DNA of 64,000 bases from an uncultured Clostridia bacterium (GTDB lineage: Bacteria; Bacillota; Clostridia; TANB77; CAG-508): positions 1-64,000 of the forward strand of contig CAKOTZ010000003.1 in the NCBI GenBank assembly GCA_934120395.1, written 5' to 3'. The notes under the pieces are model-generated. The model was not told where the DNA came from, searched no databases, and worked only from the letters and a program-made list of their open reading frames with translations. Made by a program: the position numbers and the translations under genes. This document shows positions 35,349 through 44,356 of the stretch, piece by piece. How positions within the stretch are numbered: position 1 is the stretch's first letter; each line of letters starts with the position of its first letter.

Positions 35349-36617
35349 ATGAACTTGAGAAGTAACAAAGCAATCACATTGGTAGCCCTGATAATCACAA
35401 TAATCATATTGCTAATATTAGCAGGGGTTAGTTTATCAATGATACTAGGAGAGAATGGTCTAATTAACAAGGCGCAGTCAAGTGTAAATGCTTATCAACA
35501 AGCAGCAATAAATGAACAAAACCTGTTGAAAAGTATAGAAGACTACATGGGTAATTTCGGTTTACCAGAAAACACACCAAATACACCAGCAGGAACACAC
35601 GTAAAACCACCTGCAAAATGGCTAGGAAATATGGTAGATGCTGTGGCAGATGGAAAGGGAAATACGATACCAGTACCAAAAAGCTTCTATTATGTAGGTG
35701 GAGATTACACAAACGGAGTAATTATATCAGATGACCCAGCAGATGCGTACGACGGAGTAACAGATAAAACAAGTTGGGAATACACAACAAATTTAGTAGG
35801 CAATCAATTTGTGTGGATACCGTGTACAGTTGGAGAATATTACAAAACAGATTGGGGATCTAGTTATGTGAATAGTGGATATGATAGTGGAAATGAGAAT
35901 GTAGCTGAAAAAGTTCAGATAATAAAATATGATGGTTTTTATGTAGGAAGATATGAGGCTGGGTTAGCTGATACATTAACGGAATATACAGGCAATCAAA
36001 CAAGTAATACTTTAACAGAATATAATGTAACAGCAGTACCAAATTCAAAGGCAGGAAAATTACCATGGATGTTTATAAGTCAAGTTAATAGTAAAAAAAG
36101 TGCAGAAAAAATGTATGAAGATAGTAATTATGTAATAAGTGGATTAGTAAGCGGGACACAGTGGGATGTAATGTTAAATAAATTTATAAAAACAACAAAT
36201 CAAAATGGATTAACTTTTACACAGGATGATATAAAAAATTCAAGTAAATGGGGAAATTATTCAAATACAAATATAGTTTACACAGGCAGGTCAGCAAAAT
36301 TAAGTTCAAATAGTAATGGATGGACGATAAGTTCTTGGACAGAAAAAAAGATAAATGCAAATACTGGAACCAATACGTACACAGCATATACAACAGGAGC
36401 AAGCAAAGTAACAGAAGCTTATCATATTTATGATGTAGCTGGAAATATATATGAATGGACAGAAGAAAAAGGACAAGATATTACTTATTATACTCTTAGA
36501 GGAGGATCATGTCATCAAGCGTCTAATAGTTATCCAGCATGTGAGAGGGATGGACATTTTCCTGCTTCGCATATAGCTTGTAATTTTGGATTTAGAGTAG
36601 TACTCTATATAAAATAG
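35349..36617 (+). CDS. Pilin-like protein with FGE/C-type-lectin-like domain
   Basis: A 422-residue sister of the 21219 and 32461 genes. The stretch after the pilin helix (MGNFGLPENTPNTPAGTHVK) is almost that of 21219, while the N-terminal codons are closest to 32461, so segments may have been exchanged. It has FVWIPC, FYVGRYEAG, GTQWDVMLNKF, GNIYEWTEE, RGGS and FGFR; between the last two it reads CHQASNSYPACERDGHF. It ends in the recurrent terminator at 36617. Confidence 0.8.
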   Translation: MNLRSNKAITLVALIITIIILLILAGVSLSMILGENGLINKAQSSVNAYQQAAINEQNLLKSIEDYMGNFGLPENTPNTPAGTHVKPPAKWLGNMVDAVADGKGNTIPVPKSFYYVGGDYTNGVIISDDPADAYDGVTDKTSWEYTTNLVGNQFVWIPCTVGEYYKTDWGSSYVNSGYDSGNENVAEKVQIIKYDGFYVGRYEAGLADTLTEYTGNQTSNTLTEYNVTAVPNSKAGKLPWMFISQVNSKKSAEKMYEDSNYVISGLVSGTQWDVMLNKFIKTTNQNGLTFTQDDIKNSSKWGNYSNTNIVYTGRSAKLSSNSNGWTISSWTEKKINANTGTNTYTAYTTGASKVTEAYHIYDVAGNIYEWTEEKGQDITYYTLRGGSCHQASNSYPACERDGHFPASHIACNFGFRVVLYIK

Positions 36618-36654
36618 AAAAAACGTAGTACTTTTGATTAAGTACACGTTTTTT
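36617..36654 (+). terminator. Recurrent terminator, copy 4
   Basis: Same hairpin as the other three, directly after the pilin stop codon. Confidence 0.8.
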
Positions 36655-36667
36655 TGTGCCTGTGTAA

Positions 36668-36830
36668 ATGTTACCGCCTACACAAAAATATATGAAAATT
36701 TAGCCGTTCCGTGGGAGCGTATATATTTTTGCTTTCGGCTAGTAAGAACCGAATGGAAAAAATGATATTTTTGATAAATCGCGGAAAAGAAAGCGAAGAA
36801 CAAAAACAGAAATTACTATACATGGTTAAA
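36668..36830 (+). repeat. Pilin-associated structured repeat, copy 6 (internally deleted)
   Basis: The first 45 and last 100 bases match the family; the core between GTTCCGT and TATATTTTTGC is missing. No pilin gene follows; the convergent patatin gene ends here. Confidence 0.8.
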
Positions 36831-37678
36831 ACTGATTGCTTTTAATTAGCTGTTTTGTCTTATCATATCCAACCTTATACAGATAATCCAATTTAGAACA
36901 ATCCAAGAGTGACATATTATCAGTATGAATTTTAATAAGAAAATCTGCACCCTGAAGTTCATAAGTGGATAACTCATGGCATAGCAAATCAATGGAGCCA
37001 TGTACAACATCAATAATATTTTCATAAGCATTATTAGTAATATCATTTTCAAAAATAATGCTAACAACTTTTTTAGCACCAGCTTGCTTAGTTAATTTCC
37101 AGGGTACATTTTCACGAATTCCACCATCAACTAAAAGGAAATTTCCATAAGGCACAGGAGCAAATACACCGTGGAAAACTACAACTTGCTTGTACGCATG
37201 TTCCTAAAGGAACATTATTTACAAATATATAATTATCTGAAAAAGTTTTTCGACATTGAATAGATGTAAAAACTAAAATGCTTCCGCTTTTTAAGTCTAT
37301 GCTTGGTATAATAAGTGGCCTTTTAATATCTCTAATATTATTAATATTTTTTTCCTTAGCAACTTTTGAAATTAATTTATTAATAATGCTTCCCGAGTTT
37401 AAACCCATAATAGAAAATTTACTTTGAAGTGCTACCCCTGTAATTAGCTTTGTAATTGTACTAAAATCTATATACTTTATTTTTTTACAATATTTTTTGA
37501 AAATATCAAGCATATCATCCGCTGAATAACCAAGGGCATATAGACAAGCTACAATACTTCCTGAAGATGTTCCTGAAATATAATCAAATGATATACCTGC
37601 TTCCTCAAATGCCTTTATACAACCAATGTGTGCTGCTCCTTTAATTCCTCCACCTGCTAAGCATAATCCTAATTGCAT
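36826..37678 (-). CDS. Patatin-like phospholipase, read with a +1 shift at CGG
   Basis: Skipping the C at 37171 joins two frames into 283 residues. They carry the patatin motifs in order: the oxyanion loop LCLAGGGIKGAAHIG (residues 5-19), the nucleophile GTSSGS at about 40, and the catalytic Asp in LVDGGIREN. At the join the frame reads SFPGVFAPV, as in patatins, where Pro-Gly-hydrophobic is conserved; unshifted, it reads SFPRCICS and ends about 15 codons later without the Asp. It probably hydrolyses lipid acyl esters. The start is ATG 37678 with AGAGGTGA upstream. Confidence 0.8.
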
Positions 37679-37708
37679 ACTCAAATCACCTCTTTTAACA
37701 TTATGTTA

Positions 37709-37850
37709 TGTGTATAAAATAATGCAAAAAATAATAAAAAAAATAAAAATGTGTATAAGTTTAATATAAAAAAATAAACAAAAAATAAAATGTGTATAAG
37801 TAAAAATAAAAATTAATTTAAAAAAATTAATAAAAAATAAATGTGTATAA
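37709..37850. other. Cluster of four DnaA-box-like sites
   Basis: TGTGTATAA (the complement of TTATACACA, a good DnaA box that also occurs in the dnaA-dnaN spacer) is present at 37709-37717, 37750-37758, 37791-37799 and 37842-37850, all in one direction at 41, 41 and 51 bases. It fills the AT-rich 280-base gap between the patatin and ldh genes. Confidence 0.5.
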
Positions 37851-37959
37851 GAAAAATACGAAAATATAATAGAATAAATTTATTGATTTTAATACATAAT
37901 TAATATATAATAAATTTGTTTTTAAAAAATTTATCACAAAAGGAAAGAGGTTGAATTAA

Positions 37960-38916
37960 ATGATTGATAGAAGAAAAGTAGTATTAGTAGGAACTGGATT
38001 TGTTGGAATGAGCATGGCATATTCATTATTAAATAGAGGAGGAATTAACGAATTAGTTTTAATAGATATTGCCAAAGAAAAAACAATAGGAGAAGCAATG
38101 GATTTATCACATGGCTTACCATTTTCACCGGGGAAAATAGATATAAAAGCTGGAGAATATTCAGACTGTAAAGATGCTGATATAGTAGTAATAACAGCAG
38201 GACTTCCACAAAAACCAGGAGAAACAAGATTAGACTTAGCAAAATCAAACACAAAAATAATGAAGGAAATTACAGAAAGTGTAGTAGCAAGTGGTTTTAA
38301 TGGAATATTTATAATCGCAAGTAATCCTGTGGATTTAATGAGCTACGTTGTGCAAAAAGTATCAGGATTTCCAAAACAAAAGGTTATTGGTTCAGGAACT
38401 TTATTAGATACAGCAAGATTACGTTATATAATAGGAGAAAAATTAGGAGTTTCTAGTAAAAATGTTCATGCATATATTATGGGAGAACATGGGGATTCAT
38501 CATTTGTTCCATGGACACATTGCTATGTGGGTTGTAAGAATTTAATTGAACTATATAAAGAAACAAATAGAGATTTAAAAGAATTAGAAGGTATACACAC
38601 AGATGTTGTTAATGCAGCTTATGAAATAATTAACAGAAAAAGAGCGACTTACTATGGAATTGGTGTAGCGCTTAGTCGTTTAGTTGCTGCAATTTTAAAC
38701 AACGAAAATTGTATCTTAACTGTATCAACATTATTAGAAGGTGAGTATGGACAAGAAGGAATATATATTGGAGTGCCAGCAATTATTAATGGTGACGGTT
38801 TAAAAGAAGTGGTTACATTAAAGTTAAATGAAGAAGAACAGGAAAAATTTAATAGTAGCGCTAATACATTAAGACAAATGGCTAGAGAGGAAATAGATAA
38901 AATAATAGCAGAATAA
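37960..38916 (+). CDS. ldh: L-lactate dehydrogenase
   Basis: A 318-residue NAD-dependent L-lactate dehydrogenase, reducing pyruvate to lactate in fermentation. It has the dinucleotide motif VGTGFVGMSMAYSL, the substrate loop LPQKPGETRLDL (the Gln marks lactate rather than malate dehydrogenase), ASNPVDLMSYV and the catalytic His in GEHGDSSF. AAAGGAAAGAGG lies upstream of the ATG. It is transcribed alone. Confidence 0.93.
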   Translation: MIDRRKVVLVGTGFVGMSMAYSLLNRGGINELVLIDIAKEKTIGEAMDLSHGLPFSPGKIDIKAGEYSDCKDADIVVITAGLPQKPGETRLDLAKSNTKIMKEITESVVASGFNGIFIIASNPVDLMSYVVQKVSGFPKQKVIGSGTLLDTARLRYIIGEKLGVSSKNVHAYIMGEHGDSSFVPWTHCYVGCKNLIELYKETNRDLKELEGIHTDVVNAAYEIINRKRATYYGIGVALSRLVAAILNNENCILTVSTLLEGEYGQEGIYIGVPAIINGDGLKEVVTLKLNEEEQEKFNSSANTLRQMAREEIDKIIAE

Positions 38917-38920
38917 ATAA

Positions 38921-38957
38921 AAAACGCGAGTAATCAAAAAATTATTCGCGTTTTTTT
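38921..38957. terminator. Bidirectional terminator between ldh and the helicase gene
   Basis: A 14-bp stem (38921-38934 with 38941-38954, one mismatch) with A and T runs on the two sides. Confidence 0.8.
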
Positions 38958-41833
38958 ATTTTATCTAGAGTATTAATTAATTCTAATTCCTTACCAGTAC
39001 TATTTTTATTCCAGCGTAAGTAAGAAAGATGATATTTATTAAAAATATTAATTTTAAAATTGTCGCTACTATTTCGTCTGTTAGAATCCTTATTAGAAGA
39101 ATGATAACCATATCCATCTGCATCAATTACAAGAACTGGCAATTTGTTGCTTTTACGATAAATAACAAAATATGATTCGAAGTAATTATTGCTTATAAAG
39201 TTTTTTTCCTCTTCCATTAGATTATCTGTATTTTTTATAATGTCATTTAAACTAAGACCAAAAGTCCAATCATAATTAGAATATGATGAGGAATCCATAA
39301 CTTTTTTTATAATGTTATGTGCAAGGTCATTTGTACAATATTCTAGGTTTTTCAACAATTTATTAGCAAAGCCATCTAATAGTATCTTAGAAAAATCATT
39401 AAACAGTAAAGGAAATACCTGATTAATATCACTCTCAATTATTTTATTTGAAGAAGTGTGATAATTTATATATTCCTTTAATAATGTAAGGTTGCTGTTT
39501 GCACTATCTGTAATTTTTCCATCCGAAACCAAAATAAAACGATTAATAGCTTTAGAAACAGCATTATTAATTAGATTTGAATGAGCTATTAATTCAGTTA
39601 AGATATTGTCATTTCTAGATTTTTCTGAAACAACTGTTGATAAAACAACAATATTTTTTTCAACTGTGTTAAATGGTGCGATTAAATCGCTTACAGTATT
39701 GTGCTCAAGTCCATTTAATCCATTTTTATATTCACCCATAAATGGGGTTAAAAGTAAAATATCATTAGCCTTTTCATTTTCAAGGTTCAGATAAGGTGCG
39801 AGTTGCAAATAATTTTCAATTTTATCATAGGCAACCGAATCTTTATTAGAAATAGGACTTTCGATTAAAAGGATTGGTTGAGTTGACATGTTTTCATCAG
39901 TATGGATGATTAATTGATTATTATAGAAGAACTCATTACAAAAACCAACAATTTTTGGATTTGATAAATAATGTTCACGAAGCAAAGTTAAAGGTAAATC
40001 AGTGTATAGATTTTTTACTGAATTCAAAATATTGTTAGTAATAGCATCGTAAAAAACATTTATTTTTTGGTATTCAGCAAGTTTTGTAGAACGATTTGCC
40101 AAAGAATTATCCACAATAGGATCAAGTTTTTTTGAATCACCTATAATAACAGCATTTCTTGTATATGCCATAGGAATACCAACTGTTAATAAATCCATTT
40201 GACTAGCATCATCAAAAATCATATAGTCAAAAATATAGTGTTCTTTAATATTCGTATGTAGAGAATATGGCGTGCTTAAAATAACAGGGTGCTTTTTTAT
40301 AAAAGTAAAAAAGTTATTTTTATAGTTTTCAAATAAAAAACTAGTATTTTGTAGTCCATCAAACCTATTATATAAGTAAGATTTAAGCAATTCCATAGAT
40401 TTACTTAAATATAAAGATTCCATAGTCTCAAAATTCTGATTTTTAATCTTCTGTTTTAAACTTGTAATAGATTCTTGTAAAGCATTTATTTTTTTTATAT
40501 AAATGTATTTTTGTATACTAAGTTCAATTTGTTTAGGATTTGTGTGCAAAGTTTTAAAATAGAAAAAGTCGTATTTCCAAATTAATTCTAACTCATAAAA
40601 TAAGGACAAGTGTCCTTTACTTGAACCGGAATAAATATCAGCTAACAAACAATTTAGTTGTGATAAATTTAATAATGAAAAATTATTTAAGGTGGTGTTA
40701 TCACTATTAAATGTTTGTTTAAAATGTTCATATTCTATTTCAAGCTCAGAAAGTTCATGTTTTTTTATTGCTAATAAATTTTTTAGATTTAAGCAATAAT
40801 AAAGATTATTTTCCAAAACTTTTAATTCTTTTTTTAGTGTTGATTTTTCTTTAATAGTTCTTTGCCAACTTGTCATATCAGGTATAACTGGTTGATTGTT
40901 AAAGAAATACTCGGTATTTTGTGAATTGTTTAAAAGAGCAACTAAAAAGCCAAGATTGTAATCTTCTAAGGTTTTCTTAATTTTAACAAGCCAATCATTA
41001 TTTTTAGATACAATAGCAATTGTTTGGTTATTTACAATGGCGTTTATCAAAATATTTAAAATTGTATGTGTTTTGCCGTTTCCAGTAGGTGCTTCAATTG
41101 CGCTAATATTGTAATTGAAAACATTTTGAACTGCTTTCATTTGACTTAGGTTAAAATTAAAAGGATAGAATAGTTCCATATTTATTTTATTTTCCACAAC
41201 TTGAGGATTGGTTATGTAATTATAGAAGATGCTAGCATCATCTATTAATATATTGTTATATATGTCAGATAAATAAGAATGTATTGGTGACGACTTTTTT
41301 AAATCATCTGCTACAGATTTAAAATATGAAAATACGGGCAAATCATTTTGTAACTTTGAAATTGTAAGAGTTGATTTGTCGTAAATTTTACTTAGTCCAG
41401 CTTTAAATACAACTTTGTAATAATACTTATATACGTATATCATTTTAATGCTAGCAAAAATTGTACCATTGCAACGTATAATTTTATCAGATAAGTCTGA
41501 AATTACTGACATTGGTTTTAAACAGTTAAAATGATCCATGTATTCTTTCGTTTCACCAATGAACATTTGGGATTTTTCACCTGTGTTTACTTCCGTTAAA
41601 GAAAGAATTTTGCCGTCTTTATAGGCTTTATCATAAGTAACAACGATAGAATCAGGAGATATACTATTTTTTTCATCAATTTGGTAGTATTTTACTTGAT
41701 TAGTATTATACAAATATAGTTGCTTTGAATTGTGGAATGTAATTGAATATACACTGTTTTTAAAGGAACAATTTTTAACATCCTTTGTTCGATTTTTATT
41801 TTTTATTAAAATTACATATTTTCTACTATCCAT
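38942..41833 (-). CDS. Superfamily 1 helicase with C-terminal nuclease-like domain
   Basis: A 963-residue protein. Residues 1-210 are of unknown type. Helicase motif I is EAPTGNGKTHT (near 250), a long coiled insertion follows (about 330-490), motif II is IFDDASQ, motif III follows as IGDSKKLDP, and later blocks are degenerate. The last 110 residues (VLVIDADGYGYHS, then NIFNKYHLSYLRW) resemble the PD-(D/E)XK-like DUF2726/Vsr-type nucleases that accept a DGY core. SF1 helicase-nuclease fusions of this kind are often anti-phage or DNA-repair proteins; the role here is inference. It contains no CGG codon. It is transcribed alone. Confidence 0.75.
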   Translation of the reverse strand: MDSRKYVILIKNKNRTKDVKNCSFKNSVYSITFHNSKQLYLYNTNQVKYYQIDEKNSISPDSIVVTYDKAYKDGKILSLTEVNTGEKSQMFIGETKEYMDHFNCLKPMSVISDLSDKIIRCNGTIFASIKMIYVYKYYYKVVFKAGLSKIYDKSTLTISKLQNDLPVFSYFKSVADDLKKSSPIHSYLSDIYNNILIDDASIFYNYITNPQVVENKINMELFYPFNFNLSQMKAVQNVFNYNISAIEAPTGNGKTHTILNILINAIVNNQTIAIVSKNNDWLVKIKKTLEDYNLGFLVALLNNSQNTEYFFNNQPVIPDMTSWQRTIKEKSTLKKELKVLENNLYYCLNLKNLLAIKKHELSELEIEYEHFKQTFNSDNTTLNNFSLLNLSQLNCLLADIYSGSSKGHLSLFYELELIWKYDFFYFKTLHTNPKQIELSIQKYIYIKKINALQESITSLKQKIKNQNFETMESLYLSKSMELLKSYLYNRFDGLQNTSFLFENYKNNFFTFIKKHPVILSTPYSLHTNIKEHYIFDYMIFDDASQMDLLTVGIPMAYTRNAVIIGDSKKLDPIVDNSLANRSTKLAEYQKINVFYDAITNNILNSVKNLYTDLPLTLLREHYLSNPKIVGFCNEFFYNNQLIIHTDENMSTQPILLIESPISNKDSVAYDKIENYLQLAPYLNLENEKANDILLLTPFMGEYKNGLNGLEHNTVSDLIAPFNTVEKNIVVLSTVVSEKSRNDNILTELIAHSNLINNAVSKAINRFILVSDGKITDSANSNLTLLKEYINYHTSSNKIIESDINQVFPLLFNDFSKILLDGFANKLLKNLEYCTNDLAHNIIKKVMDSSSYSNYDWTFGLSLNDIIKNTDNLMEEEKNFISNNYFESYFVIYRKSNKLPVLVIDADGYGYHSSNKDSNRRNSSDNFKINIFNKYHLSYLRWNKNSTGKELELINTLDKIKKRE

Positions 41834-41993
41834 ATGAATCTCCTATTATTTGATTTCACTATTATATATAAAAAGATATATAAAGTAAATACAAAAATAA
41901 GGAAATATTAAAAAAAGCTTGCATAGTAAATTTAAATGTGATATAATTACATTATGTAAAGTTAATTTATATATTTATGAGGAGGCAATTGTA

Positions 41994-42308
41994 ATGAAGA
42001 ATCGGATGTACGTTAATGTAAAAATTGATTTGGCAAAAGAGCAGGAAAAGGAAATTTTTGTTCCAGCGTATTTGCACATAGTATCACATGATTCTAGGTT
42101 GAATACGAAAGAACTGCAGGCTGGAAAGGAGCTTGGAAGTGTTATCAATCTTAGCGTTCCGTTCGAATATTCTACGGAAACTGTTAAGAAAGAAGAAACC
42201 AGCTGGTCTAAGCCAATCAAGATGTTTGTCAATCCGGTGGATCTCGTTGGGAAAATAAAAGTAGCTGAGTGGCCCGGCACAAGTATTTATGCACAGGCTG
42301 TTAGCTGA
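41994..42308 (+). CDS. Small protein of unknown function, foreign-looking
   Basis: A 104-residue protein (ATG 41994, GAGGAGG 8 bases upstream). It has no signal peptide; the C-terminal half contains KMFVNPVDLVGKIKVAEWPG. Its codon use is visibly richer in G and C than its neighbours, and it has one of only two in-frame CGG codons I found outside frameshift sites (42003, codon 4; a start at the ATG right after it is also possible). The words FVNP and a following Lys/Val-rich stretch recur in the protein at 45676. I do not recognise the family. Confidence 0.6.
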   Translation: MKNRMYVNVKIDLAKEQEKEIFVPAYLHIVSHDSRLNTKELQAGKELGSVINLSVPFEYSTETVKKEETSWSKPIKMFVNPVDLVGKIKVAEWPGTSIYAQAVS

Positions 42309-42320
42309 TTGATTCCTCAG

Positions 42321-42353
42321 AAAGTCTTTGGCAGTATTTGCCAAAGACTTTTT
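42321..42353 (+). terminator. Intrinsic terminator
   Basis: A 13-bp perfect stem (AAAGTCTTTGGCA and its complement) with a T tail, 13 bases after the stop of the small gene. Confidence 0.85.
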
Positions 42354-42358
42354 CTAAT

Positions 42359-42406
42359 TTATTGAACGATATATTAAATTTGTGTGTTTTTTATAGGGTA
42401 ACTGCT
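42359..42406 (+). repeat. 48-bp direct repeat, left copy
   Basis: Identical to 43151-43198. Parts resemble the middle of the pilin-associated repeat (TTGAAC, TAAATTTGTG, AACTGCT), and the next bases (ACACCTACACAAAAATAT) resemble its 5' end, so this looks like a decayed relic. The two copies flank the toxin-antitoxin pair. Confidence 0.7.
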
Positions 42407-42499
42407 GAGTGTACACCTACACAAAAATATAAAAAAGTATATATAAACAAACCATTTTGTGATATAATAATATTATATATTGGTGAGAGGAGAATAAAT

Positions 42500-42751
42500 A
42501 TGACTGTAAAAAAACAAGAATTATATAATGTTATAGAAAAATTACCAGAAGAACTTTCAGCAAAAGTACTTGATTATATAGAATATCTTAAATTTTCTAG
42601 TTTAACTAATGATGCTCCAAAAGATTTAGTTGTTAAAGATAAAACAGATTTAAGAAAAAAATTAGAAGAAGGAATAAAAGATTTCAAAAATGGAAATGTG
42701 TGTTCACTTGAACAAGCCTATTCAGAAGTAAAAGAAATTTTAGTAGATTAA
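42500..42751 (+). CDS. Antitoxin of a RelE/ParE-type pair
   Basis: An 83-residue protein beginning MTVKKQELYNVIEKLPEELS, a pattern of DUF2281-like antitoxins, with a charged, probably toxin-wrapping C-terminal half. The ATG at 42500 follows GAGAGGAG; the earlier open frame has no support. The toxin gene starts 16 bases after its stop. Confidence 0.75.
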   Translation: MTVKKQELYNVIEKLPEELSAKVLDYIEYLKFSSLTNDAPKDLVVKDKTDLRKKLEEGIKDFKNGNVCSLEQAYSEVKEILVD

Positions 42752-42767
42752 TTGGAGGGCATATAAA

Positions 42768-43082
42768 GTGGAAAAATATAAAATACAATTATCTATAAGA
42801 GCAAAAAATGATTATAAAAAAATTATCATTTATTTAAAAAATGAATTATTAGAACCTTCAATTGCAAACAAATATGCAGAATTAATAAAGAGTGAATTAA
42901 AAACATTAGAGCATTCTCCAGAAAGATATGCTATTATTGATGATGATAGTATAAAAGAATTAGAATTTAGGAAGCTTATTATAAAAAATTATATTGCATT
43001 CTACAAGATAAATAAAAAAGAGAAAATAGTAGAAGTGCATAGGATTTTGTATGGTACTTCTAATTGGATTGAAAAAATATAA
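42768..43082 (+). CDS. RelE/ParE family toxin
   Basis: A 104-residue protein with the ParE/RelE pattern: YKIQLSIRAKNDYKKIIIYL at the start, the middle LEHSPERYAII, and the C-terminal core YIAFYKINKKEKIVEVHRIL. It starts at a GTG with TTGGAGGGC upstream. Members either cut ribosome-bound mRNA or poison gyrase; the sequence alone does not say which. It is followed by a terminator. Confidence 0.85.
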   Translation: MEKYKIQLSIRAKNDYKKIIIYLKNELLEPSIANKYAELIKSELKTLEHSPERYAIIDDDSIKELEFRKLIIKNYIAFYKINKKEKIVEVHRILYGTSNWIEKI

Positions 43083-43104
43083 AACTGTCAAAAGTGACAG
43101 TTTT
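43081..43104 (+). terminator. Intrinsic terminator after the toxin gene
   Basis: A 10-bp stem (AAAACTGTCA and TGACAGTTTT) with an AAAG loop and T tail, overlapping the stop codon. Confidence 0.85.
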
Positions 43105-43150
43105 TCTTTTATTAACTTGAAAGTAATTTCACAGTTATACTAGATGATAA

Positions 43151-43198
43151 TTATTGAACGATATATTAAATTTGTGTGTTTTTTATAGGGTAACTGCT
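43151..43198 (+). repeat. 48-bp direct repeat, right copy
   Basis: Identical to 42359-42406; the pair of repeats brackets the toxin-antitoxin genes. Confidence 0.7.
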
Positions 43199-43330
43199 AT
43201 GTAGGCTAGTAAGATGATTATGCTAATGAGGGTCTTTATTTTTGTACAATTGTGGACAAGTTTTTTAAAAAGTGATAAAATATTGGTGGTATATGGAATT
43301 ATATTAATAAACGCTAAGAGGTGTATAACT

Positions 43331-44332
43331 ATGTCAGAAAAGAGAATATTAACAGGGGATAGACCCACTGGAAAATTACATATAGGGCACTATTTTGGTT
43401 CTTTACAAAATCGTGTGAAATTGCAAAACGAATATGAAACATTTATTGAAGTTGCTGATGTGCAAGCTTTAACTGATAATTTTAATAATCCTGAAAAGGT
43501 GCAAAAGAATGTTGCTGAAATTGTAATGGATGAATTAGCTGTTGGAATTGATCCTAATAAAGCAACTATATTTTTACAATCAAGAATTTCTGAAATTGCT
43601 GAATTAACTGTTTTCTATTCTAATTTGGTTACAATTGCTAGATTAGAGAGAAATCCAACAGTAAAAACAGAAATTGCACAAAAACGTGCTTTGTTTGGTG
43701 AAAGTGTTACTTATGGTTTTTTAGGTTATCCTGTAAGTCAAGCTGCTGACATAACTGTATTTGATGGACAAATTGTTCCAGTAGGTGAGGATCAACTTCC
43801 TTTAATTGAGCAATGTCGTGAAATTGTTCGCAAATTTAATAGCATATATGGTGAAACTTTATATTTACCTGAAGCATATATTGCTGAAAATAAAAGAATT
43901 AAAGGATTAGATGGAAATGAAAAAATGGGGAAATCTTTAGGAAATGCAATTTATTTATCTGATTCAGAAGAAGAGATTAATAGAAAAGTCATGTCTGCTG
44001 TAACAGACCCAAATAGAATAAGAAAAGATGATTTAGGAAATCCAGATGTGTGTATGGTTGCATATTATCATAACTTATTTAGCAAGAATGAAGTGAAAAA
44101 TATATGCGAGGAATGTAAGGCAGGAAAAAGAGGTTGTGTAGCTTGTAAAAAACAATTGGCTTCTAATGTTAATAAGGAGCTTTCACCAATTCGTGAAAAG
44201 AGAAAATATTTTGAGGAAAGACCTAAGCTTGTGTATGAAATTTTAGGAGAAGGCACAAAAAAGGCACAGGTAGTTGCAAAAGAAACAATGAAAAGAATTA
44301 AGCAAGCTATGCGTTTAGATTATCCTTTTTAA
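43331..44332 (+). CDS. trpS: Tryptophanyl-tRNA synthetase
   Basis: TrpR-S, 333 residues, class I, charging tRNA-Trp. The HIGH motif is PTGKLHIGHYFG, the KMSKS-type loop is GNEKMGKSLGN, and the middle TYGFLGYPVSQAADI matches the family. I start at ATG 43331 (MSEKRILTGDRPTG), with AAGAGGTG upstream; the longer frame upstream is not conserved. obg follows 24 bases later. Confidence 0.94.
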   Translation: MSEKRILTGDRPTGKLHIGHYFGSLQNRVKLQNEYETFIEVADVQALTDNFNNPEKVQKNVAEIVMDELAVGIDPNKATIFLQSRISEIAELTVFYSNLVTIARLERNPTVKTEIAQKRALFGESVTYGFLGYPVSQAADITVFDGQIVPVGEDQLPLIEQCREIVRKFNSIYGETLYLPEAYIAENKRIKGLDGNEKMGKSLGNAIYLSDSEEEINRKVMSAVTDPNRIRKDDLGNPDVCMVAYYHNLFSKNEVKNICEECKAGKRGCVACKKQLASNVNKELSPIREKRKYFEERPKLVYEILGEGTKKAQVVAKETMKRIKQAMRLDYPF

Positions 44333-44356
44333 TAAGATGAAAGTTAGGAGAGAAAA

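Noticed and set aside
39606..39794. 62-codon open frame opposite the helicase gene
   Set aside because: It is a shadow frame with no start signal or family resemblance.
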